Below, piece after piece: positions 1 through 10,677 of a stretch of 32,971 nt of DNA. Positions within the stretch are counted from its first letter, which is position 1. Each line of letters begins with the position of its first letter. The translations under genes and the position numbers were made by a program. The stretch is taken from assembly GCF_001672895.1 (NCBI RefSeq), contig NZ_LZKP01000105.1, forward strand, positions 1 through 32,971, read 5' to 3'. This stretch comes from Mycobacterium sp. E740 (GTDB taxonomy: Bacteria; Actinomycetota; Actinomycetes; Mycobacteriales; Mycobacteriaceae). The notes beneath the pieces were generated by a model. It was not told the DNA's origin and made no database searches. It worked only from the letters and a program-made list of their open reading frames with translations.

Positions 1-2
1 TC

Positions 3-323
3 CTGGACAAGCTCGACCCGGCGGTGCGCCTGGCCGCCGCGCGGGCGGTGGGCGGCGGTCCGGGCAAGTGCCAGCAGGTCTGGTGTCCGGTGTGCGCGCT
101 GGCGGCCTTGATCGCGGGTGAACAGCATCCGCTGCTCACGGTCGTCGCCGAGCACAGCGTCGCGCTGCTGGCGGTGGTCCGGGCCGTTCTCGACCAAGCG
201 GGGGCGACGGCGCCGGGGCAACCGCCGCCCGACAAGCCGAGCGGCCCCGCACCGGAGGGGCCCGAGCCGACGCCGCCCGGGCCGGGCCGCTACCAACACA
301 TCCCGGTCACCGTCGAAGAGTAA
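3..323 (+). CDS. Conserved mycobacterial hypothetical protein (Rv2183c-like), 3' part
   Basis: This reading frame is open from the first complete codon of the window, so the 5' end is missing; about 106 codons remain, ending in TAA. The protein has a cysteine cluster (CQQVWCPVCAL, spacing C-X4-C-X2-C) that could bind a metal or form disulfides, followed by a hydrophobic helix-like stretch and a Pro/Gly-rich tail of about 40 residues. From its position just upstream of the acyltransferase gene I infer the family of M. tuberculosis Rv2183c, which has no known function. The reading frame is solid; any function would be a guess. Confidence 0.72.
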   Translation: MDKLDPAVRLAAARAVGGGPGKCQQVWCPVCALAALIAGEQHPLLTVVAEHSVALLAVVRAVLDQAGATAPGQPPPDKPSGPAPEGPEPTPPGPGRYQHIPVTVEE

Positions 324-359
324 GTGGCGCGAGCTGTGGTCGCATGCACAGTGCGTGGG

Positions 360-365
360 TAAAGT
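360..365 (+). promoter_or_regulatory. Possible -10 element before the acyltransferase gene
   Basis: TAAAGT fits the mycobacterial -10 pattern TANNNT. It would start transcription near 372 and give a leader of about 38 bases with a Shine-Dalgarno site. No clear -35 element is visible, so this is a weak call. Confidence 0.3.
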
Positions 366-409
366 TGTCGCAGAACACCGGCCGGTGTTCGATCAGCGGG
401 AGGGCCCCC

Positions 410-1135
410 ATGTGGTATTGGCTGTTCAAGTATGTCTTCATGGGACCCCTGCTGTCGTTGCTTGGCCGCCCGAAAATCGAAGGGCTGGAACATGTTCCGT
501 CGTCCGGCCCGGTGATCCTGGCCAGTAACCACCTCGCGGTGGCGGACAGTTTCTACCTGCCGTTGGTGGTCAGCCGCAGAATCACGTTCCTGGCCAAGGC
601 CGAGTACTTCACCGGCACCGGAGTCAAGGGCTGGTTCACCCGCTGGTTCTACACCGTGGCCGGCCAGGTGCCCATCGACCGCACCGATGCCGACAGCGCG
701 CAGAGCGCGTTGACCACGGCCGCGCGCATCCTGGGCGAGGGCAAGCTGCTCGGGATGTACCCCGAGGGCACCCGGTCGCCCGACGGGCGGCTCTACAAGG
801 GCAAGACCGGCCTGGCCCGGCTGGCGCTGGAGACCGGCGTTCCGGTGATCCCGGTCGCGATGATCGGGACCGACGTCGTCAACCCGCCGGGCAGCAAGAT
901 GTGGCGTTTCGGGCGGGTTCAGGTCAGGTTCGGCAAGCCGATGGACTTCAGCCGCTTCGAGGGCCTGGCCGGCAACCGGTTCATCGAACGTGCGGTCATC
1001 GACGAGGTGATGTACGAGTTGATGCGGTTGTCCGGTCAGGAGTACGTCGACCTCTACGCCGCCGACATCAAGGAGGGCAGGGCCGACGACACGATGAAGC
1101 CGTCGGCCCGCATGCCGGAGGTCGCCGCCGGCTGA
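410..1135 (+). CDS. 1-acylglycerol-3-phosphate acyltransferase, PlsC family
   Basis: A 241-residue membrane-associated acyltransferase that should acylate lysophosphatidic acid to phosphatidic acid, the precursor of phospholipids including phosphatidylinositol mannosides. The acyltransferase H-X4-D motif is seen as NHLAVAD near residue 41. The substrate-binding block YPEGTRSPDGRLYKGKTGLA lies near residues 118-137. An N-terminal hydrophobic segment (WYWLFKYVFMGPLLSLLG) should anchor it to the membrane. I chose the ATG at 410 because GGGAGGG sits just upstream and the product begins like the mycobacterial family; an upstream ATG at 344 has no such site. It corresponds to Rv2182c; I recall the M. 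smegmatis orthologue being described as the sn-2 palmitoyl transferase PlsM, which the sequence alone cannot confirm. Confidence 0.9.
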   Translation: MWYWLFKYVFMGPLLSLLGRPKIEGLEHVPSSGPVILASNHLAVADSFYLPLVVSRRITFLAKAEYFTGTGVKGWFTRWFYTVAGQVPIDRTDADSAQSALTTAARILGEGKLLGMYPEGTRSPDGRLYKGKTGLARLALETGVPVIPVAMIGTDVVNPPGSKMWRFGRVQVRFGKPMDFSRFEGLAGNRFIERAVIDEVMYELMRLSGQEYVDLYAADIKEGRADDTMKPSARMPEVAAG

Positions 1136-1142
1136 GCCGGCG

Positions 1143-2420
1143 CTAGTTGACCGCGGGGACCGGCGCCGCGTCGACGACCGGCCTGCTGCGCTGCGCCGGC
1201 TTGACCGCCACCGTGCCGGCCACCAGGATCACCGCGATCGCCCACCACACGTAGGACCCGCCGGCCAGTTGGCGCCACAGCGAGGCCGCGGTCTCCTTGT
1301 GCTCGGGCATCAGGGTGATCGGCGTCCACACCATCAACGCCAGCCCGGCGACCGCCACCACCGCCAGCGCGGCGTGCCGCCGCCGATAAGCCACCAGCGC
1401 GGTGACCACCAGGGCGGGCAGCGCCCACACCCAGTGGTGCGACCAGGACACCGGTGAGACCACGAGGCCGAACATCGCCACGCAGATCAGCGCGAGGACC
1501 GGCTCATCGGCGTTGAGCAGGCGCCGCACCGCCCACACCGTCAGGGCGAGCACGGCGAAGCACGCCGCGGTCCACAGCGCGAACCGCGCGCCCTCGCCGA
1601 GCCCGAGCCGTGCCAAGGCGCCGGCGATGTTCTGGTTGGTGTTCAGGGTCGCGGTGCCGATGCGATCGGTGTTGCGCACGGTCTCGGTCCAGTATTCGAG
1701 CGAATCGCGCCAGGCGAACGCCACCCCGACCAGCGTCGCCACCACCGCGGACGCCACGGTGACGATCACCGCGCGCGTATCGCGGCGCAGCAGGAAGTAG
1801 AGCAGAAAGACGGCCGGCGTCAGTTTCAGCGCGATCGCCAGCCCCAGCAGCACGCCCCGTGGCCACGGGGTGCGGCGCGGCACACAATCGGCGATCACCA
1901 GCGTCATCAGCACCACGTTGATCTGGCCGAAGTCGAAGTTCGACCGGATGGGCTCCAGGTAGACCACCGCCGGAGCGACGATCGCCGCGGCCAGCCAGGC
2001 CTGGCGCAGCCACGCGGGCTCGCCGGTCACCGAGGTGTGCGGCCAGACGTCGCACCGGTGCAGCACGATCGTCACCGCGACGATCAGCAACACCAGCGTG
2101 GTGACCGTGATCGCCGCGCTGGCCGCCTCCAACGACAGCACCGCGAACGGGGAGAACACCACGGCGGCCAGCGGCGGATAGGTGAACGGCAGATCCAGCC
2201 CGCCGCGGGTGTGGAACATCGCTCCGTCGGCGTAGAGCGGTCGACCGTCCAGCCAGGCCTGTCCGCCCATCCGGTAAACATCGATGTCGATGCGGTAGGG
2301 CACCCGGCCGAGCAAGCGCCAACCGGCCCAGGCCAACGCGGCCAGGGTGAGCAACTGAAACAGCCGCCAGGCGAGCGTTGGCCCCCAACCAGCCCCGCCG
2401 GGCGACCGCCACATACTCAT
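1143..2420 (-). CDS. mptC: Alpha-(1->2)-mannosyltransferase of lipomannan/LAM (GT87, DUF2029)
   Basis: A polytopic GT-C glycosyltransferase of 425 residues with about ten hydrophobic segments. Family members use polyprenyl-phosphate-mannose on the outer face of the membrane. The first extracytoplasmic loop carries the acidic motif [11 protein letters not shown] and GRPLY, typical of GT87 catalytic loops. By position and sequence it is the orthologue of Rv2181 (MptC), which adds single alpha-1,2-mannose branches to the mannan core of lipomannan and lipoarabinomannan. I prefer the ATG at 2420: a TANNNT -10 element ends 10 bases upstream, giving a nearly leaderless mRNA, and the length matches the family. 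A GTG at 2474 would add 18 residues lacking a ribosome site. The gene is divergent from the membrane-protein gene at 2532 and ends 7 bp from the end of the acyltransferase gene. Confidence 0.88.
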   Translation of the reverse strand: MSMWRSPGGAGWGPTLAWRLFQLLTLAALAWAGWRLLGRVPYRIDIDVYRMGGQAWLDGRPLYADGAMFHTRGGLDLPFTYPPLAAVVFSPFAVLSLEAASAAITVTTLVLLIVAVTIVLHRCDVWPHTSVTGEPAWLRQAWLAAAIVAPAVVYLEPIRSNFDFGQINVVLMTLVIADCVPRRTPWPRGVLLGLAIALKLTPAVFLLYFLLRRDTRAVIVTVASAVVATLVGVAFAWRDSLEYWTETVRNTDRIGTATLNTNQNIAGALARLGLGEGARFALWTAACFAVLALTVWAVRRLLNADEPVLALICVAMFGLVVSPVSWSHHWVWALPALVVTALVAYRRRHAALAVVAVAGLALMVWTPITLMPEHKETAASLWRQLAGGSYVWWAIAVILVAGTVAVKPAQRSRPVVDAAPVPAVN

Positions 2421-2430
2421 GTCGCCGACC

Positions 2431-2436
2431 AGACTA
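2431..2436 (-). promoter_or_regulatory. -10 element for mptC
   Basis: On the minus strand TAGTCT fits TANNNT and would place the transcription start 3-4 bases before the ATG at 2420. No -35 element is obvious. It overlaps the longer alternative reading frame, which supports the shorter start. Confidence 0.45.
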
Positions 2437-2519
2437 TCGGTGCACACCGGCGGGTCGGCCGGTATCCCGGCCACGACACGCGCACGTCATTGTGCGCTCC
2501 ACGCCCGTCGGGGGCGGCG

Positions 2520-2525
2520 TAGGTT
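2520..2525 (+). promoter_or_regulatory. -10 element for a leaderless mRNA of the gene at 2532
   Basis: TAGGTT fits TANNNT and ends six bases before the GTG start, so the mRNA would begin at the start codon itself. There is no Shine-Dalgarno sequence upstream of that GTG, as expected for a leaderless gene. With the mptC element it makes a divergent promoter region of 111 bp. Confidence 0.5.
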
Positions 2526-2531
2526 TTCTGC

Positions 2532-3419
2532 GTGCGTGCGGACTTCCACCTCGACGTCGCCGTTCCACCCGGGCGGATGCCGCTCGTCTTCTGCCTGGTC
2601 GCGTTCATCCTGACGTTCTTCGTCACCCGCACGATCGTGCGGTATATCCGCAGCCACCAGTCGAGCGACGCGCCGCGCAGATGGTGGCAGCCACGAAATA
2701 TCGGAACGGCCAGCGGGCTGCACATCCACCACGTGGTGATCGGTGTAGTTCTGGTCATGGTCTCCGGCGTGACGATGGTGACGTTGGCGGTCGACGGGGG
2801 AGTACCCGAATTCACGACGGCGGCAATCTTTTTCGGAATCGGCGCGGCACTGGTGCTCGACGAGTTCGCGCTGATCCTGCATCTGCAGGATGTGTACTGG
2901 GCCGAGGACGGTCGCACATCGGTCGATGCGGTGTTCGCCGCGGTCGCCGTCGCCGGCCTGCTGATCCTTGGCTTCAACCCGCTGTCGTTCTTCGACATCG
3001 ACATCTGGCGCAGCGACCAAACCCTGCTCGCGCGGGCCGGGGTGATCGCGGCGGCGGTGTTGACGCTGGTGTTCGCGGTCGTCGTACTGCTCAAGGGCAA
3101 GGTGTGGACCGGTCTCGTCGGGATGTTCCTGACGCCGCTTCTCGTGGTCGGCGCGATCCGGTTGTCGCGGCCGCATGCGCCGTGGGCGCGGTGGCGCTAC
3201 ACCAACCGTCCCCGCAAGATGCACCGCGCGCTGGAACGGGAGCGCTGGCTGCGACGGCCCGTCGTGCAGGCCAAGCTGTGGCTGCAGGATGCAATCTCCG
3301 GCATGCCCAAGTTTCCCGACGACGCGACGGTCGACGAGCAGCTCGACAGGGAGATCCGCGCCGCTCCGCCGCCGAGGGACCGATCTACTGCCGCCGAGAC
3401 GGAGAAGGAACCCGCCTAG
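2532..3419 (+). CDS. Conserved integral membrane protein (Rv2180c-like)
   Basis: A 295-residue protein of unknown function with six predicted transmembrane segments (roughly residues 17-38, 61-80, 97-118, 134-155, 165-186 and 192-210). It has a conserved-looking HIHHVVIGVV motif at the start of the second segment and an acidic pair in the third (LDEFALILH). The last 80 residues are highly charged and presumably cytoplasmic. The start is a GTG without a ribosome site, preceded by a -10 element at leaderless distance. The stop codon overlaps the GTG of the exoribonuclease gene by one base (TAGTG), so the two are translationally coupled and may act together. The family call rests on gene order and length; I do not know its function. 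Confidence 0.82.
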   Translation: MRADFHLDVAVPPGRMPLVFCLVAFILTFFVTRTIVRYIRSHQSSDAPRRWWQPRNIGTASGLHIHHVVIGVVLVMVSGVTMVTLAVDGGVPEFTTAAIFFGIGAALVLDEFALILHLQDVYWAEDGRTSVDAVFAAVAVAGLLILGFNPLSFFDIDIWRSDQTLLARAGVIAAAVLTLVFAVVVLLKGKVWTGLVGMFLTPLLVVGAIRLSRPHAPWARWRYTNRPRKMHRALERERWLRRPVVQAKLWLQDAISGMPKFPDDATVDEQLDREIRAAPPPRDRSTAAETEKEPA

Positions 3420-3916
3420 TGCGCTACTTCTACGACACCGAGTTCATCGACAACGGCCGCACGATCGAGTTGATCTCGATCGGCGTGGCAGCCGAGGACG
3501 GCCGCGAATACTACGCGGTGTCAACCGAATTCAATCCCGAGCGGGCAGGCAGCTGGGTGCGAAAGCATGTGCTGCCCAAACTGCCGCCGCCGGCGTCGCA
3601 GCTGTGGCGCTCGCGGCGCCAGATCCGCTCGGAGTTGGAGGACTTCTTCGGCATCGACGGTGACGAGCCGATCGAGCTGTGGGCCTGGGTGGGCGCCTAT
3701 GACCACGTCGTGCTGTGCCAGCTGTGGGGCCCGATGACGGACCTGCCGCCGGCGATTCCGCGCTTCACCCGCGAGTTGCGCCAGTACTGGGAGGACCGAG
3801 GCTCACCGCGCATGCCGCCGCGCCCGCGTGATGCCCATGATGCGCTGGTCGACGCCCGGCACAATCTGCGGCGGTTTCAGCTGATCACCGGCGCCGAAGT
3901 GCCGCCCCAGCGGTGA
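3419..3916 (+). CDS. Atypical DEDDh 3'-5' exoribonuclease (Rv2179c family)
   Basis: A 165-residue protein starting MRYFYDTEF, the first exonuclease motif. D6 and E8 should bind the two catalytic metal ions, D95 lies in the second motif (GAYDHVVL), and H140 with D145 form the last one (HDALVDARHN), giving a DEDDh set. M. tuberculosis Rv2179c was described as an atypical RNase T-like enzyme that trims single-stranded 3' RNA overhangs. The GTG start overlaps the preceding stop by one base, and GGAGAAGGAA upstream serves as the ribosome site. Length and motifs match the family closely. The physiological RNA substrate is not known to me. Confidence 0.9.
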   Translation: MRYFYDTEFIDNGRTIELISIGVAAEDGREYYAVSTEFNPERAGSWVRKHVLPKLPPPASQLWRSRRQIRSELEDFFGIDGDEPIELWAWVGAYDHVVLCQLWGPMTDLPPAIPRFTRELRQYWEDRGSPRMPPRPRDAHDALVDARHNLRRFQLITGAEVPPQR

Positions 3917-5335
<1,419 letters not shown>

Positions 5336-5336
5336 G

Positions 5337-5367
5337 TTCTCCCCAGCAGTCGCGCGCTCGGGGAAAA
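5337..5367 (+). terminator. Hairpin after aroG, possible weak terminator
   Basis: TTCTCCCCAGC pairs with GCT-C-GGGGAAAA around an 8-base loop, with one mismatch and one bulge. It begins two bases after the aroG stop. There is no T tract on the plus strand, so it may act as a 3' end stabiliser rather than a true intrinsic terminator. Confidence 0.35.
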
Positions 5368-5473
5368 TTATCTGCGCGGAATCGATAGATCCGAAAATTC
5401 CGGGTATTCACGTGCTGACCGCTTCCTGGCAATAAGCTGAGTTATCCGCTTGTTCGACGACGCAGGGGGAACT

Positions 5474-5686
5474 GTGACGCAAGCCGACGTGCGCAACGAC
5501 GCGCCGGTCGCTCGCGACAGCGGAGGCGTCTTGACTGTGCAGCGCCGAACCGCGTCCTGTACGTGCCGCTGGGAGGGGCGACACCGCCTCCTGCGATCGT
5601 TCGCCGTGCACGACGCGCTCATGCACGCGGCGCAGAGCCGCTGCCGGCCCGGTGTGCCGCTGGTGTGCGACAAGCCCCCCATCTAG
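5474..5686 (+). CDS. Small conserved-looking cysteine-containing protein, unknown function
   Basis: A predicted 70-residue protein starting at GTG with a good ribosome site (CAGGGGGAA, four bases upstream). A possible -10 (TAAGCT at 5433-5438) would give a leader of about 29 bases. The product is basic and has four cysteines, in TASCTCRW, SRCRPG and LVCDKP. The segment between them (HRLLRSFAVHDALMHAA) could be an amphipathic helix. The cysteine spacing C-X-C...C...C could hold a metal, but this is speculation. Its stop overlaps the pknL stop tail-to-tail (CTAG). M. tuberculosis has the transposase Rv2177c at this place, so the gene may have been lost there. I do not recognise the family. Confidence 0.6.
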   Translation: MTQADVRNDAPVARDSGGVLTVQRRTASCTCRWEGRHRLLRSFAVHDALMHAAQSRCRPGVPLVCDKPPI

Positions 5687-6858
5687 AACAGATTGTGCAG
5701 ATTGCTTCCCGCGGTCCACGCCGCGGCGGCGACCAGCGCGGTCAGCGTCAGCACGGCGACGAACCAGAACAGCAGCGCGCGCCTGGCGCGCTGGCGGGCC
5801 CAGTAGAACTCGTCGAGGTCGATTCCCGCGAACTGCCCCGGCGCCGGCCGATACTCGGGTTCGTCGGGTGGCAACTCGTCGCGGGGCAGGGTCCTGGTCG
5901 GCTGCCGCGGCGCGGGCGCGGGATCAGCAGCCGCGGTCCGCATGTACAACGAGGCGTGCTGCGCCGACTCGCGGGGGGCGGGGACCCGGAACGGCGGCAG
6001 CCCGAGTTCGTCGACGATCACCTCCAGGTGTTCACCCATCTCGTCGGCATCGGCGTACCGCCGCGCCGGGTCGCGGGCGGTCGCGCGCCGGACCAGCTCG
6101 TCGAACTGCGCCGGGACACCGGCGATCGCCGAGCTGGGCGCGGGCACGTCGTTGTCGAGCCGCTGATAAGCCACCGCGAGCGCGGTGTCCCCGCCGAACG
6201 GAGTACGACCGGTCAGCAGTTCGTAGGTGAGGACCCCGACCGCGTAGACGTCGCTGCGCGGATCCGCGTCACCCGTGCTGACCTGTTCGGGGGAGAGGTA
6301 CGCCGCCGTGCCGAGGATGACGCTGGTCGAAGTGATCTTCGCTTCGGCGACGGCGCGCACCAGCCCGAAGTCGGCGATCTTGACGTCGCCGTCGTCAGAG
6401 ATCAGCACGTTCTCCGGCTTGACGTCGCGGTGCACGAGACCCGCGCGGTGCGCCGCCGCCAACCCGCCGAGGACCGGTCCGACCACCGCGGCCGCCGCGT
6501 GCGGAGGCATCGGCCCGCGCTCGCGCAGCAGTTCCCGCAGCGTGCCCCCTTCTACGAGTTCCATCACGAGAAACGGATGCTGGTCGTCGACGCCCTGGTC
6601 GTACACCGCGACCAGTCCGGGGTCGGTCAGCCGCGCCACCGCGCGCGCCTCCCGCTGGAACCGGGTCAGAAATTGGTTGTCGCTCGCGTACCGCGAGTCC
6701 ATGACCTTCAGCGCCACCGGCCGATCGAGGCGCAGATCCAACCCGCGGTAGACGGTGGACATGCCGCCGGTGGCGATCGGGTTGTCGACGCGATACCGGC
6801 CGTCGAGCACGGTCCCGAGGAGCGGGTCCGTCCGCGGGTAAGCGTCCACCGAAGACAT
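5683..6858 (-). CDS. pknL: Serine/threonine protein kinase PknL
   Basis: A 391-residue membrane-anchored Hanks-type kinase. The Gly-rich loop is at residues 29-37 (ATGGMSTVY), the ATP-binding lysine is K51 (VALKVMD), the helix-C glutamate is E70, the catalytic HRDVKPEN is at 144-150, and DFG is at 163-165. The activation loop has two threonines (T176 and T178 in ITSTSV), the likely autophosphorylation sites. After the kinase domain comes a Pro/Arg-rich linker of about 80 residues, one transmembrane segment (about 362-383) and only a few residues outside, so there is no sensor domain, as in M. tuberculosis PknL. I chose the ATG at 6858 (MSSVDAYPRTDP); upstream codons reach 6936 but would run into the divergent promoter. 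It is divergent from its known substrate family. Confidence 0.95.
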   Translation of the reverse strand: MSSVDAYPRTDPLLGTVLDGRYRVDNPIATGGMSTVYRGLDLRLDRPVALKVMDSRYASDNQFLTRFQREARAVARLTDPGLVAVYDQGVDDQHPFLVMELVEGGTLRELLRERGPMPPHAAAAVVGPVLGGLAAAHRAGLVHRDVKPENVLISDDGDVKIADFGLVRAVAEAKITSTSVILGTAAYLSPEQVSTGDADPRSDVYAVGVLTYELLTGRTPFGGDTALAVAYQRLDNDVPAPSSAIAGVPAQFDELVRRATARDPARRYADADEMGEHLEVIVDELGLPPFRVPAPRESAQHASLYMRTAAADPAPAPRQPTRTLPRDELPPDEPEYRPAPGQFAGIDLDEFYWARQRARRALLFWFVAVLTLTALVAAAAWTAGSNLHNLF

Positions 6859-6908
6859 GTTACGGAGCGCAGACTCGGCGATTTTGCGTCTCCCGCCACC
6901 GACGGCCG

Positions 6909-6914
6909 GATCTA
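6909..6914 (-). promoter_or_regulatory. Possible -10 element for pknL
   Basis: On the minus strand TAGATC resembles TANNNT apart from the last base and would start transcription near 6902, leaving a leader of about 44 bases. It overlaps the -10 element of the divergent gene through the shared palindrome TCTAGA. Confidence 0.35.
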
Positions 6915-6918
6915 GACT
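6913..6918 (+). promoter_or_regulatory. -10 element for leaderless Rv2175c-like mRNA
   Basis: TAGACT fits TANNNT and is followed by exactly seven bases before the GTG at 6926. This is the usual leaderless arrangement in mycobacteria, and there is no ribosome site. It decides the start codon used here. Confidence 0.55.
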
Positions 6919-6925
6919 CGGTGCG

Positions 6926-7330
6926 GTGAGCAGCATTCCGGCGGCGGACGACGTCCTCGATCCCGAAGAGGATGTCTACGACTTGGCCGCGGTCGCCGAA
7001 ATGCTCGGCGTTGCGGTGACGAAGGTGCATCAGCAGCTACGCGACGGTCACCTGATCGGTGTGCGCCGCAACGGCGCGGTCGTCGTCCCGAAGATCTTCT
7101 TCGACGATGCGGGCCATGTCGTCAAGCCGCTGCCCGGCCTGTTGGTCGTGCTGCGCGACGGCGGCTTCCACGACACCGAGATCGTGCGCTGGCTGTTCAC
7201 CCCGGACGCATCGCTGTCGGTCAGGCGCGACGGGGCGGCCGACGAGCTGGCTAATGCCCGGCCGGTTGACGCTCTTCACTCGCATCAGGCCCGTGAGGTG
7301 GTTCGCCGGGCTCAGGCGATGGCTTGTTGA
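6926..7330 (+). CDS. Winged-helix DNA-binding protein, PknL partner (Rv2175c family)
   Basis: A 134-residue regulator. The N-terminal half (YDLAAVAEMLGVAVTKVHQQLRDG) is a helix-turn-helix and RRNGAVVVPKIFF forms the wing. The C-terminal half (GLLVVLRDGGFHDTEIVRWLF, ARPVDALHSHQAREVVRRAQ) is the conserved helical domain. In M. tuberculosis the homologue is phosphorylated by PknL on a threonine near the N-terminus, which relieves DNA binding. Here that N-terminal extension is absent if translation starts at the GTG chosen from the -10 position; even the upstream in-frame codons give Arg rather than Thr there. The last 80 bp overlap the end of mptA on the other strand. Target genes are unknown. 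Confidence 0.85.
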   Translation: MSSIPAADDVLDPEEDVYDLAAVAEMLGVAVTKVHQQLRDGHLIGVRRNGAVVVPKIFFDDAGHVVKPLPGLLVVLRDGGFHDTEIVRWLFTPDASLSVRRDGAADELANARPVDALHSHQAREVVRRAQAMAC

Positions 7331-8825
7331 CCGCAAGCGGTGCGTTCTGCAGCGAGTACCACGCCACCGCTGCGCACACCAAGGACAACAGCACGTGTGG
7401 CCAGGAGTACATGCCGTGCGCCCCGTCCGGCTTCCAGATCACGGTGATCCATGTCGACAGGCCGGCGATCACCGCGATCGACCGCCGGCTCTGAGCCAGA
7501 GCGGCCACCACGGCGAGCGGCCAGGTGTAGTACCACGGCAGCGCCGCGGGTACGAACAGCACGACGATCACCATCACCACGGTGATTCCGGTCAGCGCAT
7601 CGCGGTCGGTGTGGCGGAACCGCCACCACACGAACGGAACTGACACCGCGATCAGCGCTATGCCGATGATCCTGGTGATGTCGAGCACGGCGTAGAAGTT
7701 CACCGGCAGGAACAGCCCGCCGACGACGTTGATGAGGTTGGCCGCCGCGGTGGGCAGCGTCAGCCAGTTGATGATCTTCACCGAACCGGCCAGCGCGGTC
7801 AGCCAGCCCAGCCCCACCCCGGCCGCGAAGGACAGCACCGCGAACACCGCACAGAAGATCAGCGCCGACGCCGCCGTCGCGGTCGCGAACGCCTTGACCG
7901 GGGAGAAACCGCGTCTACTGCGCAGGTCTCGTGCCCATACCCACACCATGAACGGAAGTGCCAGGCCCCCGGTGGCTTTCACTGCGACCGCGACCGCGAT
8001 CAGGCCCACGCCCCACAGGTGACGGCCGCCGAACGTCAACGCGATGCCCGCCATCATCAGCCCGACCATCAGCATCTCGTTGTGCACGCCGCCCATCAGA
8101 TGGATGATCACCAGCGGGTTCAGCACGCAGATCCACAGCGCGGTGGCGCCGTCGGCGCCGATGTGGCGGGCGACTCGCGGCGCGGCCCAGATCAACAGCG
8201 CCAACCCGGGCAGCATGCAGAGTCGCAGCAGCATCGTGCCCGCGACGACGTCGTTGCCGACCAGCATCGTGACGAACTTCGCGACGAGGATGAACCCGGG
8301 CCCGTACGGCGCGGTGGTGGTGGTCCAGATCGGACTGACGTTGTCCAGCAAGGAGTTCGGGTTGTCGACCGGGCCGACCGCGTAGGGATCGAGGCCGTCG
8401 CGCAGCAGCGCGCCCTGCGCGAGGTAGGAGTAGGTGTCGCGGCTGAACAGCGGCACGCTGAGCAATAGCGGGGCCAGCCAGAAGCCGGTGGTGGCCACCA
8501 TCGTGTACTCGGTGGCGGTGCGGTTGACCACCCGGCGGCCCAACCACAGCCAGGCCGCCAACATCAGCGCCACACCGCCCCACAGCAGCACCGAGGACAG
8601 CACCAAACCGTGCCCGAACCGCAGCCACGACAGGTGCAGCGACTCCAGCAGCGGATCGTGCAGCCGGGTGCTGCCCGCGCCGAGACCGCCCGCGGTGATC
8701 AGGACCGCGCCCACGAAGCCGAGCCGGGCCGGCTGGGCCTGCGGCGAGGTGGCGAACGACGTCAGCCGCGAAACATGCTGCGCCAAAACGGCTTTGGAGG
8801 GCGGCGCCGAGGGTTTCGTGGTCAT
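7251..8825 (-). CDS. mptA: Alpha-(1->6)-mannosyltransferase, mannan core elongation
   Basis: A 524-residue polytopic GT-C enzyme with 12 or more hydrophobic segments. It should extend the alpha-1,6-mannan backbone of lipomannan/lipoarabinomannan using polyprenyl-phosphate-mannose at the outer face of the plasma membrane. The first large loop carries LFSRDTYSYLAQGALL, whose aspartate is the expected catalytic residue, followed by GLDPYAVGP and TTAPYGPGF. The sequence and its place beside idsA2 match Rv2174. The ATG lies four bases after the idsA2 stop, so the genes are co-transcribed. The hydrophilic last 30 residues are read from DNA that also encodes the end of the Rv2175c-like gene on the plus strand. 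Confidence 0.93.
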   Translation of the reverse strand: MTTKPSAPPSKAVLAQHVSRLTSFATSPQAQPARLGFVGAVLITAGGLGAGSTRLHDPLLESLHLSWLRFGHGLVLSSVLLWGGVALMLAAWLWLGRRVVNRTATEYTMVATTGFWLAPLLLSVPLFSRDTYSYLAQGALLRDGLDPYAVGPVDNPNSLLDNVSPIWTTTTAPYGPGFILVAKFVTMLVGNDVVAGTMLLRLCMLPGLALLIWAAPRVARHIGADGATALWICVLNPLVIIHLMGGVHNEMLMVGLMMAGIALTFGGRHLWGVGLIAVAVAVKATGGLALPFMVWVWARDLRSRRGFSPVKAFATATAASALIFCAVFAVLSFAAGVGLGWLTALAGSVKIINWLTLPTAAANLINVVGGLFLPVNFYAVLDITRIIGIALIAVSVPFVWWRFRHTDRDALTGITVVMVIVVLFVPAALPWYYTWPLAVVAALAQSRRSIAVIAGLSTWITVIWKPDGAHGMYSWPHVLLSLVCAAVAWYSLQNAPLAVNKPSPEPGEPPHGPDASEERQPAGH

Positions 8826-8829
8826 GCTG

Positions 8830-10621
<1,792 letters not shown>

Positions 10622-10677
10622 GAGGTCATCGTGCCAGATGCCCTGACGCCGAGGGACCGGCGACATCCGATCTGCGC

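Noticed and set aside
5563..6915. Long plus-strand frame opposite pknL
   Set aside because: It is the antisense of a well-conserved kinase and gives a low-complexity Arg/Gln-rich protein.
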